Positions 46,814 to 55,297 of a stretch of DNA of 64,000 nt are shown here, in pieces. Position numbers and translations under genes: made by a program. Under the pieces are notes generated by a model. The model searched no databases and was not told the DNA's origin. It saw only the letters and a program-made list of their open reading frames with translations. The stretch comes from Fredinandcohnia onubensis (GTDB lineage: Bacteria > Bacillota > Bacilli > Bacillales > Bacillaceae_L): NCBI RefSeq assembly GCF_031181385.1, contig NZ_JAPSKV010000005.1, forward strand, positions 186,001-250,000. The letters are read 5' to 3'. Position 1 is the first letter of the stretch. Every line of letters starts with the position of its first letter.

Positions 46814-47773
46814 CTACCTATCCACTCTACCGTTTGTCATTATTTGAATAAAATCAGTTATGAACTTTTCATAATTAAAACGCAATGCAATCCGATCTAA
46901 TGTTTCAACAGGCTCCTTGTCTGGATTCGCACGAAAATCTGCGACGCTCACCCCTTTTAATATCCCGGACATTTCTATCTGTACTCTGCGCCTAGCATAT
47001 TGCATAATAGAAGGATTTACAATTGCGCTTAGGGCAACTACATCATGAAGTGGTGTCCCTTGAATTCCAGGCATGCTTTTCTTATAAAATTCATAATAAT
47101 AATCAAAAATTGGACGAATTAAATTTCGATATGGATTATTTGTTCCCTGGCTCACAATTTGGTCAACTACTTCAGAAGTTAAGATAGCTTGAATTGTTAC
47201 ATTTAGCGGATGAATGGCGAGGTTATGTGCACGTTCACATACAAGGTTTGAGGCGATTGGGTCACCATAAAAATTCGCCTCTGCTTCAGCGGTGACATTT
47301 CCAGGAACAAAAAAGGCCCCTCCCATAATATAAAACCCTTTTACTTTATTCATTACCTCGTCACCAAGGATGAAGGCAATCGCAAGTGATGTAGAACGCC
47401 CAACATCGACAATATAAAGTTCATTTTCATATTTATCAATTATTCTAAAGATCTCATCAAAGTTTAACAACTCAGATGAAGGCAGTGTATCAGGTGGTTG
47501 AATGGGGCCAAGACCCTCTTCCCCATGGATTTCAGGGTAATAAGCTGTGGCTTCTCCAGATAGCGGTCCCTTTGCACCCGCTATGATTGGAATATCCGTT
47601 TTGCCTGCTAAGGATAATAAATAGGCAACATTTTGAATCGCTTGTTCTTGTGTCACATTACCGTAACTCGGAACAATCCCGACTATTTCAATAGCAGGAT
47701 TGAGTAATCCATACATTATTGCAATGGAATCATCGATTCCCGGATCTCCAAAAAACAATACCTTTGCTGCCAT
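46814..47773 (-). CDS. nucleoside hydrolase
   Basis: A 319-residue protein of the inosine/uridine-preferring nucleoside hydrolase family, which splits ribonucleosides into base and ribose. The calcium-binding motif is FFGDPGIDDSIAIMYG at the N-terminus, followed by GNVTQEQAIQNVAYLL near residue 37. A C-terminal HDVVALSAIVNPS supplies the final aspartate. The ATG at 47773 is six bases from AAGGAG; a GTG two codons earlier overlaps this spacing. It is a single gene, apart from the pyrimidine locus. Confidence 0.88.
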   Translation of the reverse strand: MAAKVLFFGDPGIDDSIAIMYGLLNPAIEIVGIVPSYGNVTQEQAIQNVAYLLSLAGKTDIPIIAGAKGPLSGEATAYYPEIHGEEGLGPIQPPDTLPSSELLNFDEIFRIIDKYENELYIVDVGRSTSLAIAFILGDEVMNKVKGFYIMGGAFFVPGNVTAEAEANFYGDPIASNLVCERAHNLAIHPLNVTIQAILTSEVVDQIVSQGTNNPYRNLIRPIFDYYYEFYKKSMPGIQGTPLHDVVALSAIVNPSIMQYARRRVQIEMSGILKGVSVADFRANPDKEPVETLDRIALRFNYEKFITDFIQIMTNGRVDR

Positions 47774-47828
47774 TAACACCGCTCCTTTTTCAAAAAACTT
47801 ACATAATATTCACTATATGTTGGAAAGT

Positions 47829-47870
47829 AAAAAAAAACACCCACTTCGATATGAGACGAAATGAGTGTTT
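47829..47870 (-). terminator. Terminator of the wall hydrolase gene
   Basis: AACACTCATTTCG pairs with CGAAGTGGGTGTT (G-U allowed) around TCTCATAT, followed by a long U-run on the minus strand. Confidence 0.88.
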
Positions 47871-47880
47871 TGGGAACGTA

Positions 47881-48471
47881 TTATTTTGCAAATCGATGAT
47901 TTCCAATGACAGTTGTTACTTCTCTAGCCATCATAAATGGGTTTGAACTTTTATCTGGATTAAAGAAAAATAATGACCCTTTACCTTGTCCGCGGAACGT
48001 AATGGCTTCGTCTACTGCACGTTTTGATTCTTCATCAGCCTGTTGATTGATTGAACCATCAGCCACTGGGCTAAATGCATATGAACCACCTTCTACTTTT
48101 TCGTAAATTACTTCTTTAATCGTATCAGGGAATTCAGATGAATCGACACGGTTTAACACAACAGTAGCCACGGCAACCTTCCCTGCATATGGCTCACCTT
48201 TCGCTTCAGCATGTACAAGTTTTGCTAGTAATTCCTTATCTTGACTAGTCACTACTTCTGGTATTTCAAGCTCTTCACCTAGATAGATCAAATCACTTGT
48301 TCGGTCATTTGCTTCCTTAAGGTCTAATACTGATACACCATACTGCATGCCAAGATTCCAAAATGTATCACCTGATTTTACAGTATGAGTTTCTGCCGAT
48401 GCACTCACGCCTGAAGCTAATAGTGAAAATGTTAATGCAGTTGCAAATCCAATCTTCTTAAGGTTTTTCAT
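47881..48471 (-). CDS. LysM-containing cell wall hydrolase, SleB-like
   Basis: A 196-residue secreted protein. A signal peptide (ends SASA near residue 26) is followed by one LysM repeat (HTVKSGDTFWNLGMQYGVSV, about 29-73) and a Hydrolase_2/SleB domain: LLAKLVHAEAKGEPYAGKVAVA near residue 84 with the catalytic glutamate, VLNRVDSSEFP, FSPVADGS and FFFNPDKSSNP. It hydrolyses peptidoglycan; SleB relatives act in germination or wall growth. The strong TAGGAGG places the start at 48471, 36 codons after the first possible one. Confidence 0.88.
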   Translation of the reverse strand: MKNLKKIGFATALTFSLLASGVSASAETHTVKSGDTFWNLGMQYGVSVLDLKEANDRTSDLIYLGEELEIPEVVTSQDKELLAKLVHAEAKGEPYAGKVAVATVVLNRVDSSEFPDTIKEVIYEKVEGGSYAFSPVADGSINQQADEESKRAVDEAITFRGQGKGSLFFFNPDKSSNPFMMAREVTTVIGNHRFAK

Positions 48472-48711
48472 GTTTTTTCCTCCTAGTATCGTCGTTTTTG
48501 GCTCTACTAGAAGGTTAACAGCTGTAATATTTCGATTCATTGCCCAAAAAGTGGTAGAATAATAGAGCCTTAGAGACACTTTGTCTCAAATTATGAGTGG
48601 AAAAAATATCCTCACTATATTTACCACCTAAATCATGGATAAGATGGAAAAATACAGAATTAATTTTACAAACATCTCAGCCATGTTATCAACATTGTTA
48701 TCATATTTCCC

Positions 48712-50085
48712 TTATTTCATAATCATCTTAATCAGCTTCAAACTATATTTGGTAGTTGGGTAGCGCAACGGAAGGTCAAACTTTGTTGTTTGCTTCATGA
48801 TCCCTTTTTCATGAGAAAATACATCAAAGCTTCCTTTCCCATGGTAAGCACCAATTCCACTATCCCCTACACCGCCAAATGGTAGATGGGGTGAAGTAAA
48901 ATGATAAACCGCATCATTTACACAACCACCACCGAAAGAGATGGATTCTAGCACCTTATTTTGCACTCGTTCCACTTCTGAAAAAATATACAATGCAAGT
49001 GGTTTTGGGCGCTTATTGATCTCATCGATGGTTTGTAAAATATCATCGTACCCCATCACAGGCAAAATTGGGCCAAAAATTTCATCCTCCATGATCGGGT
49101 GCTCCCATGTAACATCAGTCAGAACGGTAGGCGCAATCAAATGCTTATCGGCATCCGATTCACCACCATGGTATATAACACCACTATTATCGATAAAGGT
49201 AGTAAGTCGATTGAAATGCCGCTCACTTACAATTTTCGTAAATTTGCTATCTTTACTTAACGCATTCCCATACAATTCCTGGATCGCTTCTGTTAACAGA
49301 TTCAAAAATTCTTCTTTGACTTCATTATGAACATACAGATAGTCCGGAGCGACACAGGTTTGTCCAGCATTCGTATACTTCCCCCAAGCAATTCGCTTTG
49401 CCGCATACCGAAGATTCGCATCCTTGTGGACGATACAAGGGCTTTTTCCTCCAAGTTCAAGGGTAACGGGTGTTAAATGCTTAGCTGCAGCCTCCATTAT
49501 TACTTTTCCAACGGCCACACTACCTGTAAAAAAGATATAATCTGTCTTTTCCTCTAAAAGGGCCGTGCTTGTTTCAACACCACCTTCAACAATTGCAATG
49601 TAGTCCTCTTGAAAATGTTCACGAATCAGTTTTGTTAGTAATTCAGACGTTTTTGGGGTTAGCTCAGAAGGCTTTAAGATTGCACAGTTTCCTGCTGCGA
49701 TTGCCCCAATTAATGGTGCAAATGCAAGCTGAAACGGATAATTCCAAGGTGATATGATTAAGACCACCCCATATGGTTCTGGATAAATATAATTTTTACT
49801 TCCAAACCCTGTTAAGCTTGTTTTTACCTTTCTTGGTTTCGCCCATTTTTCAAGATGCTTCATCGTATACCTAAGCTCTTCTAATACAAAACCAATTTCA
49901 GTCGTATATGATTCAAACTCAGATTTGTTTAAATCTTTATGTAATGCTTCCATAATTTCATTTTGATTTGTTTTAATTAGATTTCGAATTTTTTTAAGAG
50001 CTTCAATCCGATAAGCAACTTCCTTTGTTTTCCCTGTAGAAAAAAATTCACGTTGTTTTTTTATTAATGCACCATAGCTTTCCAC
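48712..50085 (-). CDS. aldehyde dehydrogenase, class 3-like (YwdH-like)
   Basis: A 457-residue NAD(P)-dependent aldehyde dehydrogenase of the short membrane-associated group. Visible motifs: VVLIISPWNYPFQLAFAPL near residue 106, FTGSVAVGK near 183, LELGGKSPCIVHKDAN near 207 with the catalytic glutamate, and the cysteine in NAGQTCVAPDYL near 243. It ends in a basic hydrophobic tail (KYSLKLIKMIMK) that may contact the membrane. GGGGG precedes a GTG start. Substrate unknown; long-chain aldehydes are typical. Confidence 0.87.
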   Translation of the reverse strand: MESYGALIKKQREFFSTGKTKEVAYRIEALKKIRNLIKTNQNEIMEALHKDLNKSEFESYTTEIGFVLEELRYTMKHLEKWAKPRKVKTSLTGFGSKNYIYPEPYGVVLIISPWNYPFQLAFAPLIGAIAAGNCAILKPSELTPKTSELLTKLIREHFQEDYIAIVEGGVETSTALLEEKTDYIFFTGSVAVGKVIMEAAAKHLTPVTLELGGKSPCIVHKDANLRYAAKRIAWGKYTNAGQTCVAPDYLYVHNEVKEEFLNLLTEAIQELYGNALSKDSKFTKIVSERHFNRLTTFIDNSGVIYHGGESDADKHLIAPTVLTDVTWEHPIMEDEIFGPILPVMGYDDILQTIDEINKRPKPLALYIFSEVERVQNKVLESISFGGGCVNDAVYHFTSPHLPFGGVGDSGIGAYHGKGSFDVFSHEKGIMKQTTKFDLPLRYPTTKYSLKLIKMIMK

Positions 50086-50178
50086 TATATATCCCCCATT
50101 TCAACAGGATTTCCTACTATTTAAAAATAGTACATACTATTTTTAAACAAAAAACAAGATATTACTACATGAAGAGCA

Positions 50179-50215
50179 GAAAAAAGGTAAGCCCTCATTT
50201 TTCTGGCTTACCTTT
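50179..50215 (-). terminator. Terminator of the ribA-like gene
   Basis: AAAGGTAAGCC pairs with GGCTTACCTTT around an AT-rich loop, with a U-run on the minus strand. Confidence 0.88.
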
Positions 50216-50224
50216 GATTTCGTA

Positions 50225-50968
50225 TTAGATTGTTGCAACCTTTTCTTTTACTCGAATATGACCTGATTTTTCAACCTTTGTGGCTAAATATTTTTGATTG
50301 TATTCAGAGACATCTCCCCAAAGTGGGACATGAGTATCTGATAATAGTCCGTATTCTTGTAATGCAGCTAGTTTTTTCGGATTGTTCGTGATTAAGGTAA
50401 CTGGCTTCGAACGTAGCTCAGAAAGCACGCGAATAGCATCTTCATAGTTGCGGCTATCATCGTTAAAGCCTAATGCAAGGTTTGCTTCGACTGTGTCTAG
50501 CCCTTCTTGCTGCAGAATATACGCTAATGATTTAGAGAATAATCCAATCCCTCTTCCCTCGTGATCTGCAAGATAAAAGAGAGCCCCACAGCCATTTGAG
50601 ACAATCATTCTCATGGATTCCCGCAATTGGAAACCACAATCACAACGCTTGCTTCCGAATATATCACCAGTATGGCATATACTATGCATTCTAATTAGCG
50701 CATCTTGTTCTGAGTCAAAATCACCATATACAAGAACAGATGATTGCTGCATTTCTGCTAAATTAGCTGTAGGAAGAGCGTTTAGAACTTCCTCTTTACT
50801 CATTCCATTCTCCATTTTTAGCCATGTATACCATTTAAAAGTCACAACTTGATCATCTAATTGAACGGGTAATGTTACAGGTCCAACTAAGCAAATATCC
50901 TGTTCCCCTTGCTTATGAATCATGTTCATTTTATTTAAAAGAAGGTCTTTCACCTTTTCTGAAACCAT
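50225..50968 (-). CDS. ribA: GTP cyclohydrolase II-like protein (stand-alone RibA)
   Basis: 247 residues. The zinc site CHTGDIFGSKRCDCG lies near residue 113, followed by ALFYLADHEGRGIGL near 146, DSRNYEDAIRVLSEL near 185 and LITNNPKKLAAL near 208, all typical of GTP cyclohydrolase II, the first enzyme of riboflavin synthesis. About 75 N-terminal residues precede the core and are not the DHBP-synthase half found in the bifunctional RibBA of Bacillus. It may serve a second route. AGGGAG precedes the ATG. No rib genes are nearby. Confidence 0.87.
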   Translation of the reverse strand: MVSEKVKDLLLNKMNMIHKQGEQDICLVGPVTLPVQLDDQVVTFKWYTWLKMENGMSKEEVLNALPTANLAEMQQSSVLVYGDFDSEQDALIRMHSICHTGDIFGSKRCDCGFQLRESMRMIVSNGCGALFYLADHEGRGIGLFSKSLAYILQQEGLDTVEANLALGFNDDSRNYEDAIRVLSELRSKPVTLITNNPKKLAALQEYGLLSDTHVPLWGDVSEYNQKYLATKVEKSGHIRVKEKVATI

Positions 50969-51106
50969 AAGAATTCTCCCTTTCTAATGTCACCACTTGT
51001 AAATTTATTTCTACTCTATGTTTTGAAAGTATAGAATTATTAAAAAGGGAGGTCAAGAAATATACACTTCATATCCTTTATCTAATAGCCCCTCATTTAG
51101 TAAAAT

Positions 51107-51559
51107 TTACAGTTTATCAGCGTGATATCCAAGCTTTTTCAATAGCACCATCATTTCTTCTTTTTCAGAATCAGACAGAACCCCGACAATTTCTTCAATA
51201 GCCTGTTCATGCTTTGGAAATATCGAATCCATAAATTGTTTACCTTCATCCGTAATGGATGCCCATGTAACACGTCGGTCCTTTGGACATGGTTTTCTTG
51301 AAATATAATTCTTTTTTTCTAATTTATCCACAACATATGTTATACTTCCACTCGATAATAAGACCTTCTTACCAATATGTTGAATTGGTTGGTCCCCTTT
51401 ATGATAGAGAAGTTCTAACACGGCAAATTCAGTTAGATTTAATCCGTATCCTTTTACATCCTCTTCTACCCGCTCATTTACAGATCGAAATGCTCTAGAT
51501 AGTATGACAAAAAATTTTAAGGAGAGGTTAGGAACATTAACGGCTTCATTTGCTTCCAT
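51107..51559 (-). CDS. MarR family transcriptional regulator, MhqR-like
   Basis: About 150 residues with a winged helix: LNLTEFAVLELLYHKGDQPIQ near residue 44, VLLSSGSITYVVDKLEKKNYI near 68 and the wing RKPCPKDRRVTWASIT near 90. The pattern resembles B. subtilis MhqR (YkvE), which senses quinones. The ATG at 51559 is favoured, with GGGTGG five bases upstream; a GTG three codons earlier is the alternative. A palindrome typical of MhqR operators lies at 51578-51597, overlapping its leader, so it probably represses itself. Confidence 0.83.
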   Translation of the reverse strand: MEANEAVNVPNLSLKFFVILSRAFRSVNERVEEDVKGYGLNLTEFAVLELLYHKGDQPIQHIGKKVLLSSGSITYVVDKLEKKNYISRKPCPKDRRVTWASITDEGKQFMDSIFPKHEQAIEEIVGVLSDSEKEEMMVLLKKLGYHADKL

Positions 51560-51577
51560 ACGATCCACCCTTTTTCA

Positions 51578-51597
51578 TTATCTCGAATTCAAGATAA
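51578..51597. promoter_or_regulatory. MhqR-type operator palindrome
   Basis: TTATCTCGAATTCAAGATAA has 10-bp inverted arms with one mismatch. It matches the ATCTCGAATTCGAGAT core I recall for B. subtilis MhqR operators. It lies 19-38 bp before the regulator start codon. Confidence 0.6.
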
Positions 51598-51651
51598 TTT
51601 TACTAAATTTTTATGTTCTCTGTCAAGTTTGGTTCTGTGACTTATTTCCCA

Positions 51652-51846
51652 CTAGCTCCTTGCGACTTCCGTATATCGGTACAGGACATCTCCACCGTGA
51701 TGGGCAATTCCTCTAAAATGCTTAAAATCTTCCCGTTTAACCAATGTATTTCGGAACTCAAGGAATTGATCTTTCTTCACAAGGTATTCATTCAACTCTC
51801 CATCCCTGAGCTTATTTAATATTTCATTTACAAATTCTTCATTCAT
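51652..51846 (-). CDS. 64-residue conserved-looking protein of unknown function
   Basis: A small charged protein (MNEEFVNEILNKLRDGEL...) containing FLEFRNTLVKREDFKHFRGIAHHGG (seen as KREDFKHFRGIAHHGG near residue 37). There is no signal or membrane segment. AAGAGGTG precedes the ATG. I believe similar small proteins occur in many Bacillus genomes, but I cannot name a function. Divergent from the coat-like repeat gene. Confidence 0.65.
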   Translation of the reverse strand: MNEEFVNEILNKLRDGELNEYLVKKDQFLEFRNTLVKREDFKHFRGIAHHGGDVLYRYTEVARS

Positions 51847-51923
51847 ATGTATACACCTCTTTTAAAATTATAGTGGTTCTAATTATTAGAAACAAGGCTA
51901 ATACCCATTTATACCTCTACCCT

Positions 51924-51952
51924 ACACACTATACGTCATTAGGCATAAGATA
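51924..51952 (+). promoter_or_regulatory. Candidate sigma-K promoter of the Gly/Pro/Met repeat gene
   Basis: ACAC (51924-51927), 16 bases, then CATAAGATA (51944-51952), fitting the mother-cell sigma-K pattern (-35 AC, -10 CATANNNTA). It lies about 117 bp before the start codon. Short matches of this kind arise by chance. Confidence 0.35.
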
Positions 51953-52068
51953 TGGGGAAATGTCTAGTAGGCATTATGACGAAGTAGAAAATTAAAAAGC
52001 CCTCAATAAATTTAACATTGTGTTTGCTGACTTTTTAACTGTATGAATTCAATAAAGAGGTGGTTTTT

Positions 52069-52851
52069 ATGAAGAATTATCAAAACTCGTATGGTTTTAA
52101 TCCGAATATGAGTAATCAACAAGGCTTGGGATATGGACCTGGCGCTGGCTACGGACCGCAAGGAATGCCTATGGAAATGAATATTCCACAAATGGGATAC
52201 CCAGGAACTGGCTTTCCACAAGAGGTTCAAGGTAGCTACTCTTTACCTCCCCAACAACACATGATGGATGATGATTGTGGATGTGGTGCTGGTCCCGGCG
52301 ACGAGGAAGCTGTAATGCCAGCAGCATTTAATCCATATGGTCCTGGAATGGCACCAAAAATGATGGCTCCACATGGACCGCATGGCCCTGGCTGCACCTG
52401 TGGACAGCAGCATGGCCCAATGGGCGGACCTGGAATGATGGGCGGTTTTGGCCCTCAGGGACCTAGTGTTGGACCGATGAGCGGTTTTGGACCTCAAGGA
52501 CCAGGTGCTGGACCGATGAGCAGTTTTGGACCTCAAGGAACTGGTGTTGGACCGATGAGCGGTTTTGGACCTCAAGGACCTGGTGTTGGACCGATGAGCG
52601 GGTTTGGACCTCAAGGACCAGGTGTTGGACCAATGAGCGGGTTTGGACCTCAGAGACCTGGGATGGCTCCTGGTGAGATGGATGGATTCGGACCTGGGGG
52701 AGCAGGTAATCCTGGGATGATGTCCCCTCAAGGCCCTGGAATGGCACCAAATATGATGATGCCTCATGGACCACATGGCCCTGGCTGCACCTGTGGACAG
52801 CAGCATGGCCCAATGGGTGGCCCTGGGATGATGGGCGGTTTTGGTAGATAG
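52069..52851 (+). CDS. Gly/Pro/Met-rich repeat protein, possible spore coat protein
   Basis: 260 residues, extremely rich in Gly, Pro, Met and Gln. Order: a Tyr/Asn/Gly-rich head; an acidic DDDCGCG segment near residue 65; a block with GPHGPGCTCGQQHGPMGGPG near 100; about six 13-residue repeats (FGPQGPGVGPMSG) at about 127-204; then a second copy of the CTCGQQH block at the C-terminus. The paired cysteine/histidine blocks could bind metal or cross-link. No signal peptide. AGAGGTGG fixes the ATG at 52069. Composition and the possible sigma-K promoter suggest a coat or exosporium role; this is inference. Confidence 0.75.
   Translation: MKNYQNSYGFNPNMSNQQGLGYGPGAGYGPQGMPMEMNIPQMGYPGTGFPQEVQGSYSLPPQQHMMDDDCGCGAGPGDEEAVMPAAFNPYGPGMAPKMMAPHGPHGPGCTCGQQHGPMGGPGMMGGFGPQGPSVGPMSGFGPQGPGAGPMSSFGPQGTGVGPMSGFGPQGPGVGPMSGFGPQGPGVGPMSGFGPQRPGMAPGEMDGFGPGGAGNPGMMSPQGPGMAPNMMMPHGPHGPGCTCGQQHGPMGGPGMMGGFGR
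52447..52680 (+). repeat. 39-bp in-frame tandem repeats
   Basis: Six consecutive 39-bp units encode variants of FGPQGPGVGPMSG. The units at 52564 and 52603 are almost identical in DNA, showing recent copying; the last is diverged (FGPQRPGMAPGEM). Confidence 0.9.
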
Positions 52852-52862
52852 ATTTACATTAT

Positions 52863-52888
52863 AGGTGTCTCCTTTGAGGCACCTTTTT
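52863..52888 (+). terminator. Terminator of the repeat protein gene
   Basis: AGGTGTCTC and GAGGCACCT stem with one G-U pair and a CTTT loop, followed by five T. Confidence 0.8.
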
Positions 52889-52900
52889 CTGTTCAGCCTT

Positions 52901-53752
52901 TTATGCCAAAACCCATTCCTGAAACTTATTAAACTGAGCAGCCGCATCCTTAAGCCCAAGCTCGTAAAGGTTCGTTAGTTTAACAGGATCCCTTTCAACC
53001 CTTCCCACCTCAAGTGGCTCTGACGGGCTAAATACAAAGACCCTACCCGCTTTTTCTTCTTTCTCTAAGTAAGCAATTGTCTCGTTATAACGCTGATAAC
53101 GTGTTTCTATTGCCTTAACCAAATTGGGATATTTTTTATAAGAACGCCTCACAACCCATGTCATATTTGATTTCTTTTTCAAATAACCGCGATTGCGAGT
53201 CAATATGACAACATTTCTCTGATTTCCATCCTGCTGAGCTTTTATCAATGGAATGGGATCCGTGATGCCTCCATCCAATAATTTTTTTCCATTAAATTCA
53301 ATGATTGGTGCAACAAACGGCAATGAACTCGAGGCACGAATAACCTTTAACATGTCATTCCCATAATCCTCTCTATGAAAATAAATAGGTTCCCCTGTTT
53401 CACAATCCGTTGTACCTACCACAAATTCTTCTTTTGCTTGATAAAAAGATTCATAGTCATATGGCACATGTTTATTAGGAATTTCATCAAAAATAAAATC
53501 CATTCCAAACAGCTGCTTGTGCTTCACAAAATTCCTGAAAGACAAGTAGCTTGGGTGATTAACGTAGTCAATATTAACCGTACGATTTCTTCCCATTTGT
53601 CTAGATAAATAAGATGCTGCCATACACGCCCCAGCAGATACGCCAACGACATATGGGAAATAGATATTTTGTTCCATAAAATATTCAAGGATGCCTGCGG
53701 TATAAACACCACGCATGCCTCCACCTTCTAATACCAATCCTGTATCTTTCAT
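52901..53752 (-). CDS. patatin-like phospholipase
   Basis: A 283-residue lipid acyl hydrolase. The oxyanion motif is LVLEGGGMRGVYTAGIL near residue 6, the nucleophile serine is in GVSAGACMAASYL near 38 and the catalytic aspartate is in LLDGGITDPIP near 158, so the dyad is complete. It resembles the RssA/YjjU-type bacterial patatins, which act on membrane lipids. There is no signal peptide. GGGAGAGAG precedes the ATG. Monocistronic, divergent from the ykvS-like gene. Confidence 0.9.
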   Translation of the reverse strand: MKDTGLVLEGGGMRGVYTAGILEYFMEQNIYFPYVVGVSAGACMAASYLSRQMGRNRTVNIDYVNHPSYLSFRNFVKHKQLFGMDFIFDEIPNKHVPYDYESFYQAKEEFVVGTTDCETGEPIYFHREDYGNDMLKVIRASSSLPFVAPIIEFNGKKLLDGGITDPIPLIKAQQDGNQRNVVILTRNRGYLKKKSNMTWVVRRSYKKYPNLVKAIETRYQRYNETIAYLEKEEKAGRVFVFSPSEPLEVGRVERDPVKLTNLYELGLKDAAAQFNKFQEWVLA

Positions 53753-53967
53753 TATTATCTCTCTCCCTTTAGACAGGCATATTAAATAATATAAAAAAAA
53801 ATTTATAGATTGTCATATTTTTTACAAAAATTTTAAATAAAATATCATTGAAAACGCTTTACTATTTTACAAAAGTAAGGCAAAATATAAAAAAAATGGA
53901 TTTTTTGTAAATAAAAGCACGATTCGCTTTTGTTTGAAGATTCATAGAATTCCATGGAGGTGACATT

Positions 53968-54150
53968 ATGAAAATTGCAGAAATTGGGGATGTCATTGAG
54001 TTCAAAGAAGGACTAAAAGGCGTCGTTGAAAAAGTAAATGAAAACTCAGTTATCGTGGACTTAACATATATGGACAATTATAGAGATCTAGATTTAGAGA
54101 GTCGTACTGTTGTAAATCATAAAAACTATAGGATTGTCACAGCAATATAA
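53968..54150 (+). CDS. ykvS: DUF2187 family small protein, YkvS-like
   Basis: 60 residues: MKIAEIGDVIEFKEGLKGVVEKVNENSVIVDLTYM (seen as GDVIEFKEGLKGVVEKV) then a short helix and NHKNYRIV. This KOW-like small beta-barrel pattern is DUF2187 (YkvS/YyzM) of Bacillus. GGAGGTG precedes the ATG. The 215-bp leader region is very AT-rich; apart from a weak hairpin (AAAGC/GCTTT) I see nothing definite. Function unknown. Confidence 0.85.
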   Translation: MKIAEIGDVIEFKEGLKGVVEKVNENSVIVDLTYMDNYRDLDLESRTVVNHKNYRIVTAI

Positions 54151-54158
54151 AAGAAAGA

Positions 54159-54188
54159 GAGCTGACCATTTGGTTCGGCTCCCTTTTT
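54159..54188 (+). terminator. Terminator of the ykvS-like gene
   Basis: GAGCTGACC and GGTTCGGCTC pair (one bulge) around ATTT, then CCTTTTT. Confidence 0.78.
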
Positions 54189-54189
54189 G

Positions 54190-55131
54190 TTATGCACCTA
54201 AAGATTTATCTTTCGTAAATTTTGGTTGAATGGATGTTAAGAATTTTGTTTTTGAAAAAGAGTATATGAGTAATGCTGACCAAATACATAAAAATGTAAC
54301 GAAATGTGCCTTTGTAAAATGCTCTTTGAATAAAAATACTCCTAATACAAGGCTTATGGTTGGCGAGATATATTGCAAGATTCCTAGCACAGACAACGGG
54401 ATTCGATTTGCTCCCGCCGCAAACCATAGCAATGGCAATGCTGTTACGACCCCAGCACCCATTAATAATAGTTGCACGTTAATAGTTGCGCTACTGAAGG
54501 AATCAATCCCACTGTTGTATAGAACTCCTAAATAAATTAGGGCAATCGGTGCAACCACCATTGTTTCCATCGCGAGTCCAATTAAGGAATCTAGCTTTGC
54601 AAGTTTCTTTGTTAATCCATAAAATCCAAAGCTTAATGCAAGTGTAATGGCAACCCAGGGAAAACTTCCGTACTGTAAAGTTAGTATGAGAACCCCAAGA
54701 CCGGCCAACACAAATGAAACGCCTTGCCAAAACAATAAACGTTCCTTAAGAACAATAATCCCCAAAAGAACACTAACCAATGGGTTGATATAATACCCTA
54801 GACTTGCATCAATAATATGATCCGTATTAACAGCCCAAATATAAGTTGCCCAGTTCACCGTAATAAGGAGTGATGAAGCGATAATCCCAATTAGTTTGGT
54901 TTTATTTTTGACAATCTCTTTGAGGGTTGTTACTAGGTGGTTTGCTTTCTTTGAGATTAGGATGATAACAAGCACAAAAACGAGCGACCACACAATCCGA
55001 TGTGCTAAAATCTCGATTGCCGGGACATAGTCGATTAATTTCCAATAAAGAGGCAGAACTCCCCACGCAATATACGCAATCGCCGTATACAAGATTCCAA
55101 TTTTATACTCCCTCATGTCATCTTGACCCAT
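54190..55131 (-). CDS. rarD: EamA family transporter RarD
   Basis: About 313 residues and ten membrane segments, two EamA repeats. RarD features: YTAIAYIAWGVLPLYWKL near the N-terminus, EILAHRIVWSLVF near residue 40, NWATYIWAVNTDHIIDASLGYYINPL (seen as IDASLGYYINPL) near 105 and FAAGANRIPLSVLGILQYISPT near 235. It exports or imports an unknown small metabolite. The ATG at 55131 has the better distance to AAGGA; the adjacent ATG at 55134 is equally possible. Confidence 0.9.
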   Translation of the reverse strand: MGQDDMREYKIGILYTAIAYIAWGVLPLYWKLIDYVPAIEILAHRIVWSLVFVLVIILISKKANHLVTTLKEIVKNKTKLIGIIASSLLITVNWATYIWAVNTDHIIDASLGYYINPLVSVLLGIIVLKERLLFWQGVSFVLAGLGVLILTLQYGSFPWVAITLALSFGFYGLTKKLAKLDSLIGLAMETMVVAPIALIYLGVLYNSGIDSFSSATINVQLLLMGAGVVTALPLLWFAAGANRIPLSVLGILQYISPTISLVLGVFLFKEHFTKAHFVTFLCIWSALLIYSFSKTKFLTSIQPKFTKDKSLGA

Positions 55132-55297
55132 CATGATCCTTCTTTCCAATTCATTTTTTATCATTTGTTAATTATATTTCGGTTTCCTATATTTCACAAT
55201 GAAAATGAATTGGAATTTTGAGGATATCTGACTGTAAGTGGTCCACAAATCTTCTGGAGCTACATTCTGACTGCCCTGGAGGTATGTTACAGTCCGC

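Noticed and set aside
52243..52959. Long minus-strand reading frames (up to 238 codons, Arg/Ser/His-rich) opposite the Gly/Pro/Met repeat gene
   Set aside because: They arise from the repetitive codons of the plus-strand gene, have no ribosome site, and run into the patatin gene region.
53849..53862. cre-like TGAAAACGCTTTAC upstream of the ykvS-like gene
   Set aside because: The left half fits, but the right half lacks the CA end; two mismatches at key positions in very AT-rich DNA.
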